A stretch of 64,000 bases of DNA from Tubulanus polymorphus. Its lineage: Eukaryota; Nemertea; Palaeonemertea; Tubulaniformes; Tubulanidae. A program made the position numbers and the translations under genes. Positions 40,443 to 50,575 of the stretch are shown here, one piece after another; the first letter of the stretch is position 1, and each line of letters starts with the position of its first letter. The DNA is taken from contig NC_134034.1 of assembly GCF_964204645.1 (NCBI RefSeq), positions 6,999,414 to 7,063,413 of the forward strand, written 5' to 3'. The notes under the pieces are model-generated. The model saw only the letters and a program-made list of their open reading frames with translations, was not told the origin of the DNA and searched no databases.

Positions 40443-43400
40443 TTAACACGCTAGAATCCTTTTCATAATCTCATTTTCTTTTGTTTCTTCTCTTTTGAAT
40501 TTTATATATTCATCTAAATTGCAACCATAGGCGACTGTGTGGATTCCATCATCTAAAATATATCTTTTATCATCAAATGGGTTTAGACTTATCTTCTCTA
40601 TCTCTTCAATAAACATTTCATGATCTTCAGATCTTAAACATTTCATTTTATGTTTTCTAACTTCTTCATTAAATATACAATTGATGTAATCTTTGAAATG
40701 AATATTCTTTTCAACAACGCTTTTAGTAATTCCTTTTAACTTTTTAGCTTCATGAGTTTTAGTTTTATAACTATACATTTTAGATCTAATACCAATGAAC
40801 TCTATCATTTCTTCACCACCTAATTCATCCTTAAACTTCCCAGGAACTTTTTTATTATCATTGGTAAACAATTCATGATTTTTTGGATAGTTACTGAAAT
40901 CAAAATGATGTTTTAATGTTTTTAAATCATCTGTTATGTTATCAGTTTTTATCTTTAATATATAACTGTCGGTATCAAAGTATAGAATTTCTATGTGTTT
41001 TTCCCCAAAATGGGGTTGTAATATATTATAATAGAATTCATACATTAGGAATTTTGATAATTCTAAAACTGCAGCTCCAACATAAATTGGTTTATTAAAT
41101 TTCATTGAAGTTCTTCTCATCTTAACTGCTGCTAAATTTTCATCAAATATTCTGTTACCTATAAACTTAGGATATGATTGTAAATGCCTTATCCTTTTAC
41201 CATTACTAACTAACTCAATATCATTTCTATTTCTAATATTTTCACAAGTCTTACCATAGAACGCATTGTTCATTAGTTTAAAGTAATCTTTTTCAAAATC
41301 AGTTTTAGATTTAGTTCTCTGTGTAGTATTAAAATCTATATATTTTTCTAACCATTTAGATTGACTGAATGAAATATATCTATGTACTTTTTTTAATATC
41401 ATTCCTTGTCTCAAATAAAACTTCAACATTCTATAATGCACAACGTAATTATATTTATCTTCTTGAGTTACCATTAACTTTTCAGTATGAATATGATTAT
41501 CGGGTTTAATTCTTTTTTGATAATTTGATAATTCTTCATGTTTAACAGTTTTATGTTCGGGACAATATGCTAGATTTCTAGATTTGAATTTAATATTTTC
41601 AGGGTATTCTAAATCTACAACGAAGAAGTAACCAGTATCTGAATCATCTGCAATATCTAGGATTCTTTTCTTCCAATCAAATTTATCAATTTGTAAAACT
41701 TCAGTTATTTCAAACATCCCATAAGGTTGTGGTTCCATCATTGCCCAACCATAAAGATTATTTGCATCTATGTATAATAATTTATATCCAGGATTATCAT
41801 TTACATTGAAATATCTATCACCCAATACACCTGAAACACCTCCTCTTATAGATTTTTCAAATAATAATAATTGATCTATATTTGTTAACAAATCCATTTT
41901 TATATCTGTAAATTTTAATCCACAATCCCATGTTAATCCTGGTGATGAATAACAATGACAAGGATCAATATTGAAATATTTTAGGTTTACATCTCTAAAC
42001 CTTTCGAATATATCGGTTAATAATAATACATCTGATTTTAAATATAAATCTACTAATTGTCCATGATTTTCTATTTTGAAATGATTCCAAATATTCAATG
42101 TTCTATTATATACTTCATCTTTAACATATTCATTTTTTAATTCATCATAGAATTGTTCTTTTAATAATTCAGTTATTTTAAAATCATTATGATTTTTATA
42201 GAAAGAATATGGAATTGCTCCTTTATATCTCATTAATTGAAAATCATCATTATTTGGGTAGTGTTGTTTTAATATCTTTAATTCATCATCAACTAATGAT
42301 TTTGATAAGTTATCTAATGAACTATTTAAAAATCTATATGAATCTATAAATCTTAGACAACCAAATTGGAATGATATATAATTCTCAGATGTTTTAGCTA
42401 ACATTCTAAATTTATAAGTTGGTATTTTATCTTTTGATCTATTTGAATTTAATATTTCTATTTCATTATTGATTTCTTCTATTTTATAGCATAACTGTTT
42501 GATGAATAAATGTGCATCATATCCTGATAGATTATGAAATATAACTGGTACAAAGTTAATTTTCTTAGCTTGTAAGTTACAATTCTCATGCGCTGCGCCT
42601 CTAAACTTTCCATTCAAATGATCATGGTCTCTTACTTTTTTATCTTTATAATTAAATATCTTTTCACAATAATAACATTTATCTGAAAACTCAAATTCTT
42701 CTTTATCTTCTTCTGTCATAATTATTTCTTTATTTGTATTCAATAATTTACTAAATCTTATTTCATATTCAATTAATAAGTCACAAAAATGATTGATAAC
42801 ATTTTCATTTCTGTAATTATAATATTCACTTTCAATTAGTTCTGGATAATCAGATTTAATATATAACCCGAAAGCAGCAGCTGATTGATGAATCTTTTTA
42901 ATAGTATTTGTTTTTGGTGGTTCATCTGAAAAATCATTTTCATTAGAATTTAATTTCTTTCTTTTATAATATATTTCTTTTCTATTTTGATCAGTTAGTT
43001 CTTTATTTAATGATTCAAAATCTCCATATATTACAAATGGTACTTTATTTTTGTAATCATATTTTTTGAATTCTAATATTTTATCTTTTTCATTTGGTAA
43101 AACTAATTTACAATAATCATGATTTTCGCATAATTGTTTATGATTTAATAATGCACTTTCAGTTCTGAATTTATGTAAACATTTTCTACATAGATATATT
43201 TTATTATCAAAATCATTTTCTGATTTAAAAAATAAATCAATTCTTTTAATCCACATATAATGATTCCTATAATATAGTATATCTATAACATCCTTTGAAT
43301 CATAATCTTTTGATAGATATAAAGGTTCTAATGTATAATGTTTTATGTTGTTACCTTTTGTATTTGGTAATTTGATTAAATCAAATACATTTATCTTTAT

Positions 43401-44507
43401 ATTATTATCTCTTTCTATCTTTGGGATGTCTTTAATTATAACAGGATACTTATCTATCTTATAATTATTTTCAAATGGTTTATAATGAGTTAATCTAAAA
43501 CTATGTGTAATATCTTCTGTTGGATGTAAACAACTTATTATAGCCCATAGAAAACATTTTTTATCAAAATTTTGTATATTTATTACTGCTTTTGTTGTAA
43601 ATGGTAGTTTAATATAACTTGTTCCATTTATACTATCGTCTTTATAATATGATAAATTATTTTCATCAATTGGTTTTGATTTAGTTAACTTATTATATTT
43701 TGTGTTATAAACATGTAAAGTTATAAATATTATCTCATCAAATATTAAACCAGATCCTTCAAAATATTTCTCTTCTATTTTAGTTTTTAATTCATTATAA
43801 CATTTATCTAATTTATCATCTATATGTTGTTTAGATATAATATGTTGTGAATGAGAATTTATATTATATATTGGTTTATCTTCAGATTTTATAAACTTTA
43901 CTTTAACTGATATACTAATTTTTGGATATTCTACGTTTGTAATTATTTTTATTATTTCTTTCATATTTTCTAAATGTTTTTTATTTTCTTCTAACGTTTT
44001 TCCTTTATGAAATTTAAACTCGATAGCTGCTGGACCAATATCACTTTTAAATGCTTCGGTTATCTCTATATCTTTATTATTATCTAATGAATTAATATAA
44101 TTTCTTACATCTTCCATGTATGGTCTTTTATTGTTTAATTTATTTTTTATGCTTTTAATTGCGCTTTGTTTCTTATCGTTATCATTATCAAAATAATCTT
44201 CACCTATAATATCATTATTCTTATTTCTAATATGACTTATAGATTTTAAATGTTCTTTATAATATCTTTTATCACTGAATGATTGATTACATGTATCACA
44301 TTTATATGTTTCTTTTTCATTCTTTAATTCATCTAATTTAGTTTCTAATATATCATCTTCATATTCTAGTTTCAATTCATTCTCTAAATGTGTTTTAGTT
44401 TTATTGTGTCTTGCTTTTTGGGATTTATCTATATCGATATTACATGTTGGACAGTAGTACTTATTTGCTTCCATTTTAATACTAAATTTTTTATTAAAAT
44501 TGAACAT
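40443..44507 (-). CDS. polB: E3: protein-primed-type DNA polymerase B, 1354 aa
   Basis: Two N-terminal C2H2 fingers (C19/C22-H34/H40 and C70/C73-H86/H92). Exonuclease motifs: Exo I 'YGDFES' near 493, Exo II 'FHNLSGYDAH' near 660, Exo III 'YLKSDVLLLTD' near 826. Polymerase motifs: A 'YIDANNLYG' near 912, B 'KLMNNAFYGKT' near 1078, C 'YFDTDS' near 1177. Between Exo I and II lies 'CYYCEKIF...RDHDHLNGKFRGAAHENCN', a zinc/His insert usual in Polinton polymerases. The motif A-B spacing leaves room for TPR1/TPR2 segments of protein-primed enzymes. Intact. The first ATG (44,507) may be bypassed for a second at 44,474, just before the first finger. The N-terminal fingers may act in origin binding or hold a terminal protein role. 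Confidence 0.95.
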   Translation of the reverse strand: MFNFNKKFSIKMEANKYYCPTCNIDIDKSQKARHNKTKTHLENELKLEYEDDILETKLDELKNEKETYKCDTCNQSFSDKRYYKEHLKSISHIRNKNNDIIGEDYFDNDNDKKQSAIKSIKNKLNNKRPYMEDVRNYINSLDNNKDIEITEAFKSDIGPAAIEFKFHKGKTLEENKKHLENMKEIIKIITNVEYPKISISVKVKFIKSEDKPIYNINSHSQHIISKQHIDDKLDKCYNELKTKIEEKYFEGSGLIFDEIIFITLHVYNTKYNKLTKSKPIDENNLSYYKDDSINGTSYIKLPFTTKAVINIQNFDKKCFLWAIISCLHPTEDITHSFRLTHYKPFENNYKIDKYPVIIKDIPKIERDNNIKINVFDLIKLPNTKGNNIKHYTLEPLYLSKDYDSKDVIDILYYRNHYMWIKRIDLFFKSENDFDNKIYLCRKCLHKFRTESALLNHKQLCENHDYCKLVLPNEKDKILEFKKYDYKNKVPFVIYGDFESLNKELTDQNRKEIYYKRKKLNSNENDFSDEPPKTNTIKKIHQSAAAFGLYIKSDYPELIESEYYNYRNENVINHFCDLLIEYEIRFSKLLNTNKEIIMTEEDKEEFEFSDKCYYCEKIFNYKDKKVRDHDHLNGKFRGAAHENCNLQAKKINFVPVIFHNLSGYDAHLFIKQLCYKIEEINNEIEILNSNRSKDKIPTYKFRMLAKTSENYISFQFGCLRFIDSYRFLNSSLDNLSKSLVDDELKILKQHYPNNDDFQLMRYKGAIPYSFYKNHNDFKITELLKEQFYDELKNEYVKDEVYNRTLNIWNHFKIENHGQLVDLYLKSDVLLLTDIFERFRDVNLKYFNIDPCHCYSSPGLTWDCGLKFTDIKMDLLTNIDQLLLFEKSIRGGVSGVLGDRYFNVNDNPGYKLLYIDANNLYGWAMMEPQPYGMFEITEVLQIDKFDWKKRILDIADDSDTGYFFVVDLEYPENIKFKSRNLAYCPEHKTVKHEELSNYQKRIKPDNHIHTEKLMVTQEDKYNYVVHYRMLKFYLRQGMILKKVHRYISFSQSKWLEKYIDFNTTQRTKSKTDFEKDYFKLMNNAFYGKTCENIRNRNDIELVSNGKRIRHLQSYPKFIGNRIFDENLAAVKMRRTSMKFNKPIYVGAAVLELSKFLMYEFYYNILQPHFGEKHIEILYFDTDSYILKIKTDNITDDLKTLKHHFDFSNYPKNHELFTNDNKKVPGKFKDELGGEEMIEFIGIRSKMYSYKTKTHEAKKLKGITKSVVEKNIHFKDYINCIFNEEVRKHKMKCLRSEDHEMFIEEIEKISLNPFDDKRYILDDGIHTVAYGCNLDEYIKFKREETKENEIMKRILAC

Positions 44508-44640
44508 AACACTTACCTCTCAACGCGTCCCGCCACGTGTGAGTCCTACCACGTGTGAGTCCCGCCTATTTATACTACTCAACAGTGGGGGAAACCCAGC
44601 TGCGTGTTGAGACTTGTAAATTATGAGGCTTGTGATTGGC
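44508..44640 (-). promoter_or_regulatory. E3: RNA polymerase II-type promoter of the polymerase gene
   Basis: On the minus strand a TATA box (TATAAATAG, 44,566-44,574) lies about 60 nt before the first ATG. Between them are two 'CACACGTGG' E-box words in a 23-bp duplication ending near 44,527. This layout differs from the TAAATG starts of the other genes and looks like a conventional TATA promoter. A start site near 44,540 would allow use of the ATG at 44,507. Confidence 0.6.
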
Positions 44641-44845
44641 TAGTGTAATAGGGAATACTCAACTGTGATTGGATAGAGTAATACTCAACTGTGATTGGAT
44701 AGATTAATAGTAAAATACTCAACTGTGATTGGCTGGAAATACTCAACTGTGATTGGATAGAGTAATAGGGAATATTCAACTGTGATTGGCTGGAAATACT
44801 CAACTGTGATTGGCTAGGGTAATACTCAACTGTGATTGGCTAATG
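44629..44845 (-). repeat. E3: array of inverted CCAAT boxes
   Basis: Seven copies of 'CAACTGTGATTGG' plus one shorter 'TGTGATTGG', spaced 23-34 bp. Each holds ATTGG, which is CCAAT in the direction of the polymerase gene. The spacers repeat 'AGTAATAGGGAATACT', the first bases of which equal the start of the terminal repeat. A short minus-strand open frame through the array is just the repeat. Probable enhancer-like array for the polymerase promoter. Confidence 0.7.
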
Positions 44846-44938
44846 TAGTTTTCTAGATGGGTTGTTCTAGAATCAACATGTAATACGCAATACTCAACGT
44901 GTTGAGGCTTGTAAATTATGAGACTTGTGATTAGATAG

Positions 44939-45144
44939 AGTAATAGGGGTTTAGTTGTTCTATATCAAAGGTTGAGAGGTTGAGGTTGATAAATTTTCCA
45001 AATGTTAAAATAACAATAATTTCTACTTGAATTAGGAGTGTACGCGACTAATTCAAGTAGAAATTATTGTTATTTTAACATTTGGAAAATTTATCGACCT
45101 CGACCTCTCGACCTTTGGTATAGAACAACTAAACCCCTATTACT
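44939..45144. repeat. E3 right terminus: 206-bp near-perfect palindrome
   Basis: Arms of about 97 bp ('AGTAATAGGGGTTTAGTTGT' inward) are nearly perfect inverted copies around a 12-14 nt centre containing GTAC. The outer half of each arm resembles 49,769-49,830 and 55,757-55,830, which is taken as the viral terminal repeat. The structure equals two terminal repeats joined head to head, as expected from a covalently closed hairpin end or a replication junction, or from an internal deletion that left only the two ends. No 6-bp target duplication is visible around it. Confidence 0.8.
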
Positions 45145-45519
45145 ACCCTGCGTGGGAAAATCGGAATTCTGAGAATGCCGGTTCTTTCTACAAAAGGGGA
45201 CCGCTATCGAGAGAGAGGGGAGAATCTGTACCTTAGTAAGACGAGTGTCGACAGCAGGATAGGAGAAGCTTCGGAACGATAGGGATTCATATACAATAGG
45301 GATTAGGAAAATCATTCTTTGTTTAAGGTAAATAGAATATATTATCTTCAATATTATCATCCGGTATTTCAATTTATTCATTCGGATTTGTGCACGGACA
45401 CGTTCTCTCGCCAGGGCCTTACTCAAGTATTTTATAGATAACGATTAAAGAGAGGATTGTGACCGGTGTATCAATATATAGGCTTTAATACTTCGAATTC
45501 GGCTAGTAACAAGACTATT
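45145..45519. other. Host sequence right of E3
   Basis: Composition returns to mixed host DNA at about 45,145. An open frame of 111 codons on the minus strand runs into the palindrome and has no recognisable motif. No gene is called. Confidence 0.5.
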
Positions 45520-45830
45520 GAGTAACGGATTTACTTGAAACTTACGTGAGATGTACGGAACACAGGTACCTTGAGGTAAGTCGAAGGGATCTTTGATTGG
45601 GGACACCATTCACCCACCACGAGGCGTTTTACTTTTGAAAATTCTGACATCGAAAAGTTACTGTGTGAGAAAAATATTTGTGTTTGACTTTTCAGCTTCG
45701 GGCGAGCACGAAAGTTGTCCATAACAGCCCGGAGGTTATAAAAGTCAATGGCACGCCCGATCTGCGATTAACCGTTTGGGCTCTAGGGTCTCTTAAATGG
45801 CCCCCCAAATTGTTTTAATGAGATTTTTGC
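45520..45830 (-). repeat. Dispersed repeat, copy B (inverted relative to 1,955-2,265)
   Basis: Reverse-complement match to 1,955-2,265 over about 310 bp, with the same landmarks and small indels. No coding potential. Confidence 0.75.
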
Positions 45831-46560
45831 TCCTTAACCGAGATAGAATCGAGGTTGCAATGAGTGATCAGTAGCCCTTGACAAGACGCTTGTATTGATG
45901 TATGGTTTAACAATGTTACTCATTTGGTTCTCCAGTAGCGCCACCTATAAAATGCTGGATAACGCATTTTCATATATATCGACTAAGCGTGTGAATGGAT
46001 TTCTATAAAAATTGATACACATGTACCTGGTTACTAAATACAAAGAACCCCTCACATAATTAGTTCCTATTTTAACCACTAGGGGGCATACATTTTTAAA
46101 ACTCATTTCAGCATCCATTTTTCGCATGTAATGCGGTCTGATTATTATGCAAATCACAAAACTTGGTATAAGTACATAGAAATGTGTGTAATATGCCAAC
46201 CTGCATGATTAGTTCATACAAATACCACCAGGGGACTGTGAAAACAACGATTTCTGCTCCTAGGTTCTTAACCGTTGCCAATAGAATCGTTGTTTGAATG
46301 TGTGGTTAGTAGCCCTTTACAAGACACTTGTATTGATGTATGGTTTAAGTAGGTAACTCATATGGTTCTCTACGAGCAAGTTGCTGGAAATGCATTTTAA
46401 TTGATATCTACTAAGCGGATAAAGGGATTTCTATGAAAAGTGATATACATGTACCTGGATATAAGATACAACGAATTCCTAACATAATTAGTTCCTATTC
46501 TAACCACTAGGGGGTGTTAATGGTGAAAACTCCTTCTAGCATCAGTTTTTTTCCATTGTA
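45831..46560. repeat. Two direct copies of a 0.4-kb repeat
   Basis: 'ACTTGTATTGATGTATGGTT' context, 'TTACTCATTTGGTTCTC'-type and 'ACATGTACCTGG' words occur first at 45,831-46,120 and again at 46,250-46,520, about 410 bp apart. Both end with 'AACCACTAGGGGG'. Non-coding. Confidence 0.75.
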
Positions 46561-46767
46561 ATTCTATAGTACGCTAACCGGCAACTTGGGCACGGTAAAA
46601 GTACCGTATCTTTGTTATTATCGGTGTCATTTCCCCTAACCTTGGTACATTAGAACTTTTCGCGTAGTAGCCCATGTGGATCATTATACCATGTTATCAG
46701 CTGACCCCTAGATGACGCTCCTTATCCAGCAAGGCAGAAACCCGTTATCGCTGCTTTGCAGTTTTAT
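46561..46767. other. Short host spacer with half of the hairpin family
   Basis: Contains 'AACCCGTTATCGCTGCTTTGC' type sequence near 46,739-46,758, the reverse complement of the module at 2,850-2,870, so the hairpin element extends slightly beyond the inverted repeat arm. Confidence 0.6.
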
Positions 46768-47309
46768 TTATTATTAGGGCTTTCTGTTTTCACAGAAAAC
46801 CCTATTGATCCGCGTGATTATTATTATTTTCTTCCACACTATTTTTACTAAAAGAACAAAGGCTTTGTTACCTTGACGCTGTTGTCGATACAATCCGTCT
46901 GATATCATTCAGCTCACTTCGATCTACAAATACCCCGTGCGTATTTTGAAGAATCATCGTTACAAAAGCACTGTCGGGCCGTAAACATCGAAAATTGAGC
47001 CCCATTCAAAGAGCCGACATATTTTTCTAAGTCGTCTTTCCGAAATCTACCGCACGTTTCTTGTAACATCGATTATCAATTCAAGCATAAATTAACAAAT
47101 TTATTACCCAAAGATTGCACATTCTGTCGCGGTTTTTTTTAAACTAATTTTAACAATTGCCCATTTTCCTCATTAAATCATATTACCGATAGACAGGAAA
47201 TTTACTATTTTAGATTTTAAAAGCACTGTCGAGCCGTAAACATCGACGAATCGACGTGTGTTACTACATCGTCGTTCCGGGGATCAGCTGCGAGTTTCTC
47301 CTCATCATG
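46768..47309 (-). repeat. Right arm of the 0.54-kb inverted repeat
   Basis: Reverse complement of 9,542-10,090, with scattered substitutions and small indels. One hairpin (AGGGCTTTCTG ... CAGAAAACCCT) marks its inner end at 46,775-46,805, and 'TTTCTCCTCATCATGA' marks the outer end. Confidence 0.85.
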
Positions 47310-48557
47310 AGAATCAAATCGAGTACAAATTAATTTATTACTACCAGTGATTTGGCAGCGGGCGTCAAGCAGTTAGTTTAGCAATACCTATTTTGTTTAT
47401 CAAATTAACCGTGTATTTACTAAGATAAATCATAAGTGTACCGGGTAGTCGTAGGCCTAAACGAAACACGCCGAAGAGATATAGCGGAGAAAAGCTGTTA
47501 TGTCGACGAGGTATCAAAATAAAAGAATATATTACTTTATTCGGCCGCGGGCTTCAACCTCTATATCAATACCATCAATACTCTATATTTCCTACAGAGC
47601 TAAGAATTTTCCAGCCAAAGAACAGAGAATTTCGTAGATTTTTAACGAAGTTGACTACGTCATTGACAGAGGTTCGCCATGTCTTCGATCGCATCGACTG
47701 TATGTCGTTTAGGAAACCTCGTTCAATCGTCCAGAGTTGAGAACGAATACTGTCAGAGTTGGTATTGAACGCATTCGAAAATTCATCCTCCAGCATATTA
47801 GCGCGCACACGCACGGCGCACGCATTGAACCTTTGACACAAACAACTCGGCAGATCCACACAAAAACCTTTTTTATTTTGATAATCTTAAAAATTCAGTC
47901 ATAAATACATTAAAACCAGAAATTGACCCAAATACATTTTAGTTGATTGCAAATACTCCTTGGCAAACAATAATTACAGTACACTTAAAATCATACTGGG
48001 AAAAATATTTAAATTCCTTCCGTAACAATACCAAGATTCACTGTATGTAAAATCACCAAAGAAAGAAGTACATGTACTAAGTTCATAAAGGCCATAATAA
48101 AGGCAGAACCATGTTAGTGAGATAATATTCAAACCTCATTTATAAAGATGAACACTCAAAAGGGGTCAAAAAAGATAAGAACAGCTGACACATACAAGAA
48201 CATGCATAGTATAATTCCTGATAGTGAATAATGTACATATATTTTATTCTTTTATCTTGTAAGATATACATAATACATTTTTCGTTGTTTATATCTATTT
48301 CAGTAGACTTATAGGTCAAGAATTTCGTATAAATGACAAATCCAATCGATACATTAACTCAGGTTTCAAATCTATTTACTACTTGTACATGTACTTAGGA
48401 ATTAATGATAGGATCAGCCAATGGTCAATTTCAATGCTTCAAAAATGCTACTTATGGTCAAGTTAGTCATATTCTACTTAGATAAAAATGTGTTGTTTTT
48501 TTTAATAATGTTGCCTATGATAATATTAACAATTTTAACTCCTAAATTTTACTATTG
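47310..48557. other. Region 3' of cytochrome c
   Basis: Lies downstream of the cytochrome c stop codon on the minus strand, so its right part should hold the 3' UTR. AATAAA-type signals for the minus strand occur, for example at 47,869-47,874, but which one is used cannot be read. A 94-codon minus-strand frame at 47,575-47,859 has a plausible composition but no motif I recognise. Confidence 0.5.
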
Positions 48558-48703
48558 TTACTTTGTGCTCTGTTCTAAGTACGCGATCAAGTCAGCCCTT
48601 TCATTTTTCTTCTTCAGTCCAGCGAAGATCATTTTGGTACCAGGGATGTATTTCTTGGGGTTTTCAAGATAAACCCAAAGTGTATCTCGACTCCAGGTGA
48701 TTC
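48558..48703 (-). CDS. CYCS: Cytochrome c, last coding exon
   Basis: Codes for the C-terminal 47 residues and the stop TAA (48,558-48,560). It includes '[16 protein letters not shown]', whose Met is the sixth haem ligand, and the terminal helix '[14 protein letters not shown]'. A splice acceptor (CTATTGCAAG) precedes it, and the two bases GA complete the glycine codon begun in the exon at 59,177. Electron carrier between complexes III and IV and apoptosis factor in animals. No disabling change is seen, so the gene is probably active. Confidence 0.95.
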
Positions 48704-49204
48704 CTTGCAATAGAAAATCAAGGACAATCAATTTTTATAACAAGCTTAAACACAACAAAAGAGTTCAAGAAGTTCTCAAAATATTTCGATATACACATGT
48801 ATGAGATAATCAAGCTGTGCCTAATACACGTATGCTTAAATACGTGAAAATTAGACTATTTATATCAAAATAGTCTTATTTTCGTGTATTCTAAGCATGA
48901 GCATTTCCTATTTTTATCAAAATATTCTGGGATACATCCAATTTATGTGGATTCCCAATGGGACTAATATGTGGGTCATCCTACGGTTGTCATAATACCA
49001 AACACTGAGTATTGGCAAAGGCAACTCTCTTAAGAACATAGGGACCGTTCATGAAGTACATATGCAACCTATAGGTGGGACCTCAACAGCAAAAGCGAAC
49101 AATCTGCGCACAAATATAGCGTAGTTGGCTCCAGATATGATTCAATGTTATATAATATTATTCAAGAACTGTTATGAATTTAGTGTGTATCTATAAGCAT
49201 TTCA
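48704..49204. other. Cytochrome c intron, left part
   Basis: No gene seen. Contains a 67-bp hairpin at 48,832-48,898 with arms of about 30 bp ('ATGCTTAAATACGTGAAAAT' and its near reverse complement), probably a small foldback element. Confidence 0.6.
48832..48898. repeat. Small foldback (hairpin) element
   Basis: Arms 48,832-48,861 and 48,867-48,898 pair with about three mismatches around a 5-nt loop. It lies 129 bp inside the cytochrome c intron. Confidence 0.7.
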
Positions 49205-49690
49205 TGTGTCACCGGCTGGTTGTGGGGCTGGTTGTTGTATCGGCAGAGGCTGGGGAACTAGCATTTACACCAGCGGTACAGGATTCCATCCATCAGGGAC
49301 GACAAGGCAGTAAAAACTTATATGTACAATCTTTATTGCATCCCGGAATGAGAATGATTATCATAACTTTACGTAGTGTTTACATACAAAATCATGAGTA
49401 TGATTGTGATAACTAAGTGTCAGACAAGTTGTAGACATCAGGACTCACAAACTAACATGTAGTGACATATTTGAGAGACATTAACTAATTATTGATGAGC
49501 ACTGACTAGAGCTAATTACTATGAAAACATGTTGAGTAATGTCACATGTTGATAAAGACTTTGAAGCACATTGATACTATAGTCCTAAGTTATAGTACAC
49601 TATTGATGTCGTTATCATTACTAAGCATTTCATGAAGTAAGAGATATGAAATTTTATGATATGTGACTTATATCGGTGTGACACATGTTT
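49205..49690 (+). repeat. Dispersed repeat, copy 2 (without ATT run)
   Basis: Direct copy of 23,912-24,480 with the same 'GGGGAACTAGCATTTACACC' start region. In place of the ATT microsatellite it has a short non-repetitive segment. Confidence 0.85.
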
Positions 49691-49768
49691 TATCTTCTTT
49701 GTTCATTCTTGTCACTATAACTGTAGGAAATTTTGAAATTTCAAGGGGTTTTTGGAGCCTGAGTAATA

Positions 49769-49830
49769 GGGAATAAGTTGTTTCATACCAAAGGTCGAAG
49801 GGTCGAGCTCATAAAAAATTAAAAATAAAT
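49769..49830 (+). repeat. E4: viral terminal-repeat sequence
   Basis: 'AGTAATAGGGAATAAGTTGT', 'TCATACCAAAGGTCGAAGGG' and 'TCGAGCTCATAAAAAATT' follow the arm of the 44,939 palindrome in order with about 75-80% agreement. It lies 70 bp before the E4 HNH gene, giving the left end and orientation of E4 and a guide to what E3 lost at its left edge. Confidence 0.7.
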
Positions 49831-49898
49831 TAAAATATTCATATATATGAATATGAATAACTTTAAAATCAATTAAGTAACAAATATTTGATATTAAA

Positions 49899-50575
49899 AT
49901 GGAGCCAGAACAATCACAAACTATCAATATTACAAATAACACTGGTGTTATAAATATATACTATAAGAAAGTGTTCTAAATGTGAATTAGATAAATTACC
50001 TATAACAGAATTTAGTAAGCGTAAGATTAGCAAAGATGGTTTTCAATATTGCTACAAAACTTGTATTAAACTATATACTAAGGAATATCGGGCAGATAAT
50101 AGAGAACATTATAATGATTATATGACAGAATATATGAAAGATATAAAACAGATCTTAATTTTAAAATGAAACAATGTTTACGGTCTAGATTAACACAATT
50201 ATTCAACAAAGAAACGCATTCAGCAACAATATCTTATTTATTGGGTTGTTCAGATGAATTCTTAAAATCATGGATTGTATATCAGTTCAATGATGAAATG
50301 AATATGAACAATAATGGTGAATATTTCACCATTGATCATGTGTTGCCGATTTCTTAACTTAACCTGAGTGATGAACACAATCAGAAGCTAATCTGGAGCT
50401 GGAAAAACTTAAGACCTTTAGAAAAGAAGGAAAATATAATTAAATCTAATAAACTAGATTTACAGTTATATTTAGATCAACTGGTTAAAGCAAAGACATT
50501 TGTTGTATTATGGAACAGTAGCTCGCAGAATCAACCGCATCCTGAGGTTTTAATCAGTGGTTAGAAAACCGGCAA
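49899..50575 (+). pseudogene. E4: HNH endonuclease, broken
   Basis: Homologue of 27,494-28,168. An extra base near 49,970 and a loss near 50,145 shift the frame, and a stop replaces a Lys codon after 'DHVLPIS' near 50,357. The zinc pairs and 'IDHVLPIS' remain readable. The last few codons are displaced to 51,471-51,500 by an insertion of about 0.9 kb. Confidence 0.9.

Noticed and set aside
44480-44520. A splice donor (GAGAGGTAAGTG) just before the polymerase ATG
   Set aside because: The nearest acceptor-like AG would give an intron of about 33 nt, too short for animal splicing, and the polymerase frame needs no intron.
44621-44803. Minus-strand 60-codon frame with Ser/Gln repeats
   Set aside because: It is the CCAAT-box repeat array translated; the array is better explained as promoter sequence.
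9542-47309. A single 37.8-kb giant element with 0.54-kb terminal repeats
   Set aside because: The interior is a mosaic of three separately rearranged viral copies plus host repeats. No target duplication flanks the arms, and the arm family has relatives elsewhere.
47575-47859. 94-aa minus-strand gene downstream of cytochrome c
   Set aside because: Composition is plausible, but there is no recognisable domain, splice pairing or repeat evidence.
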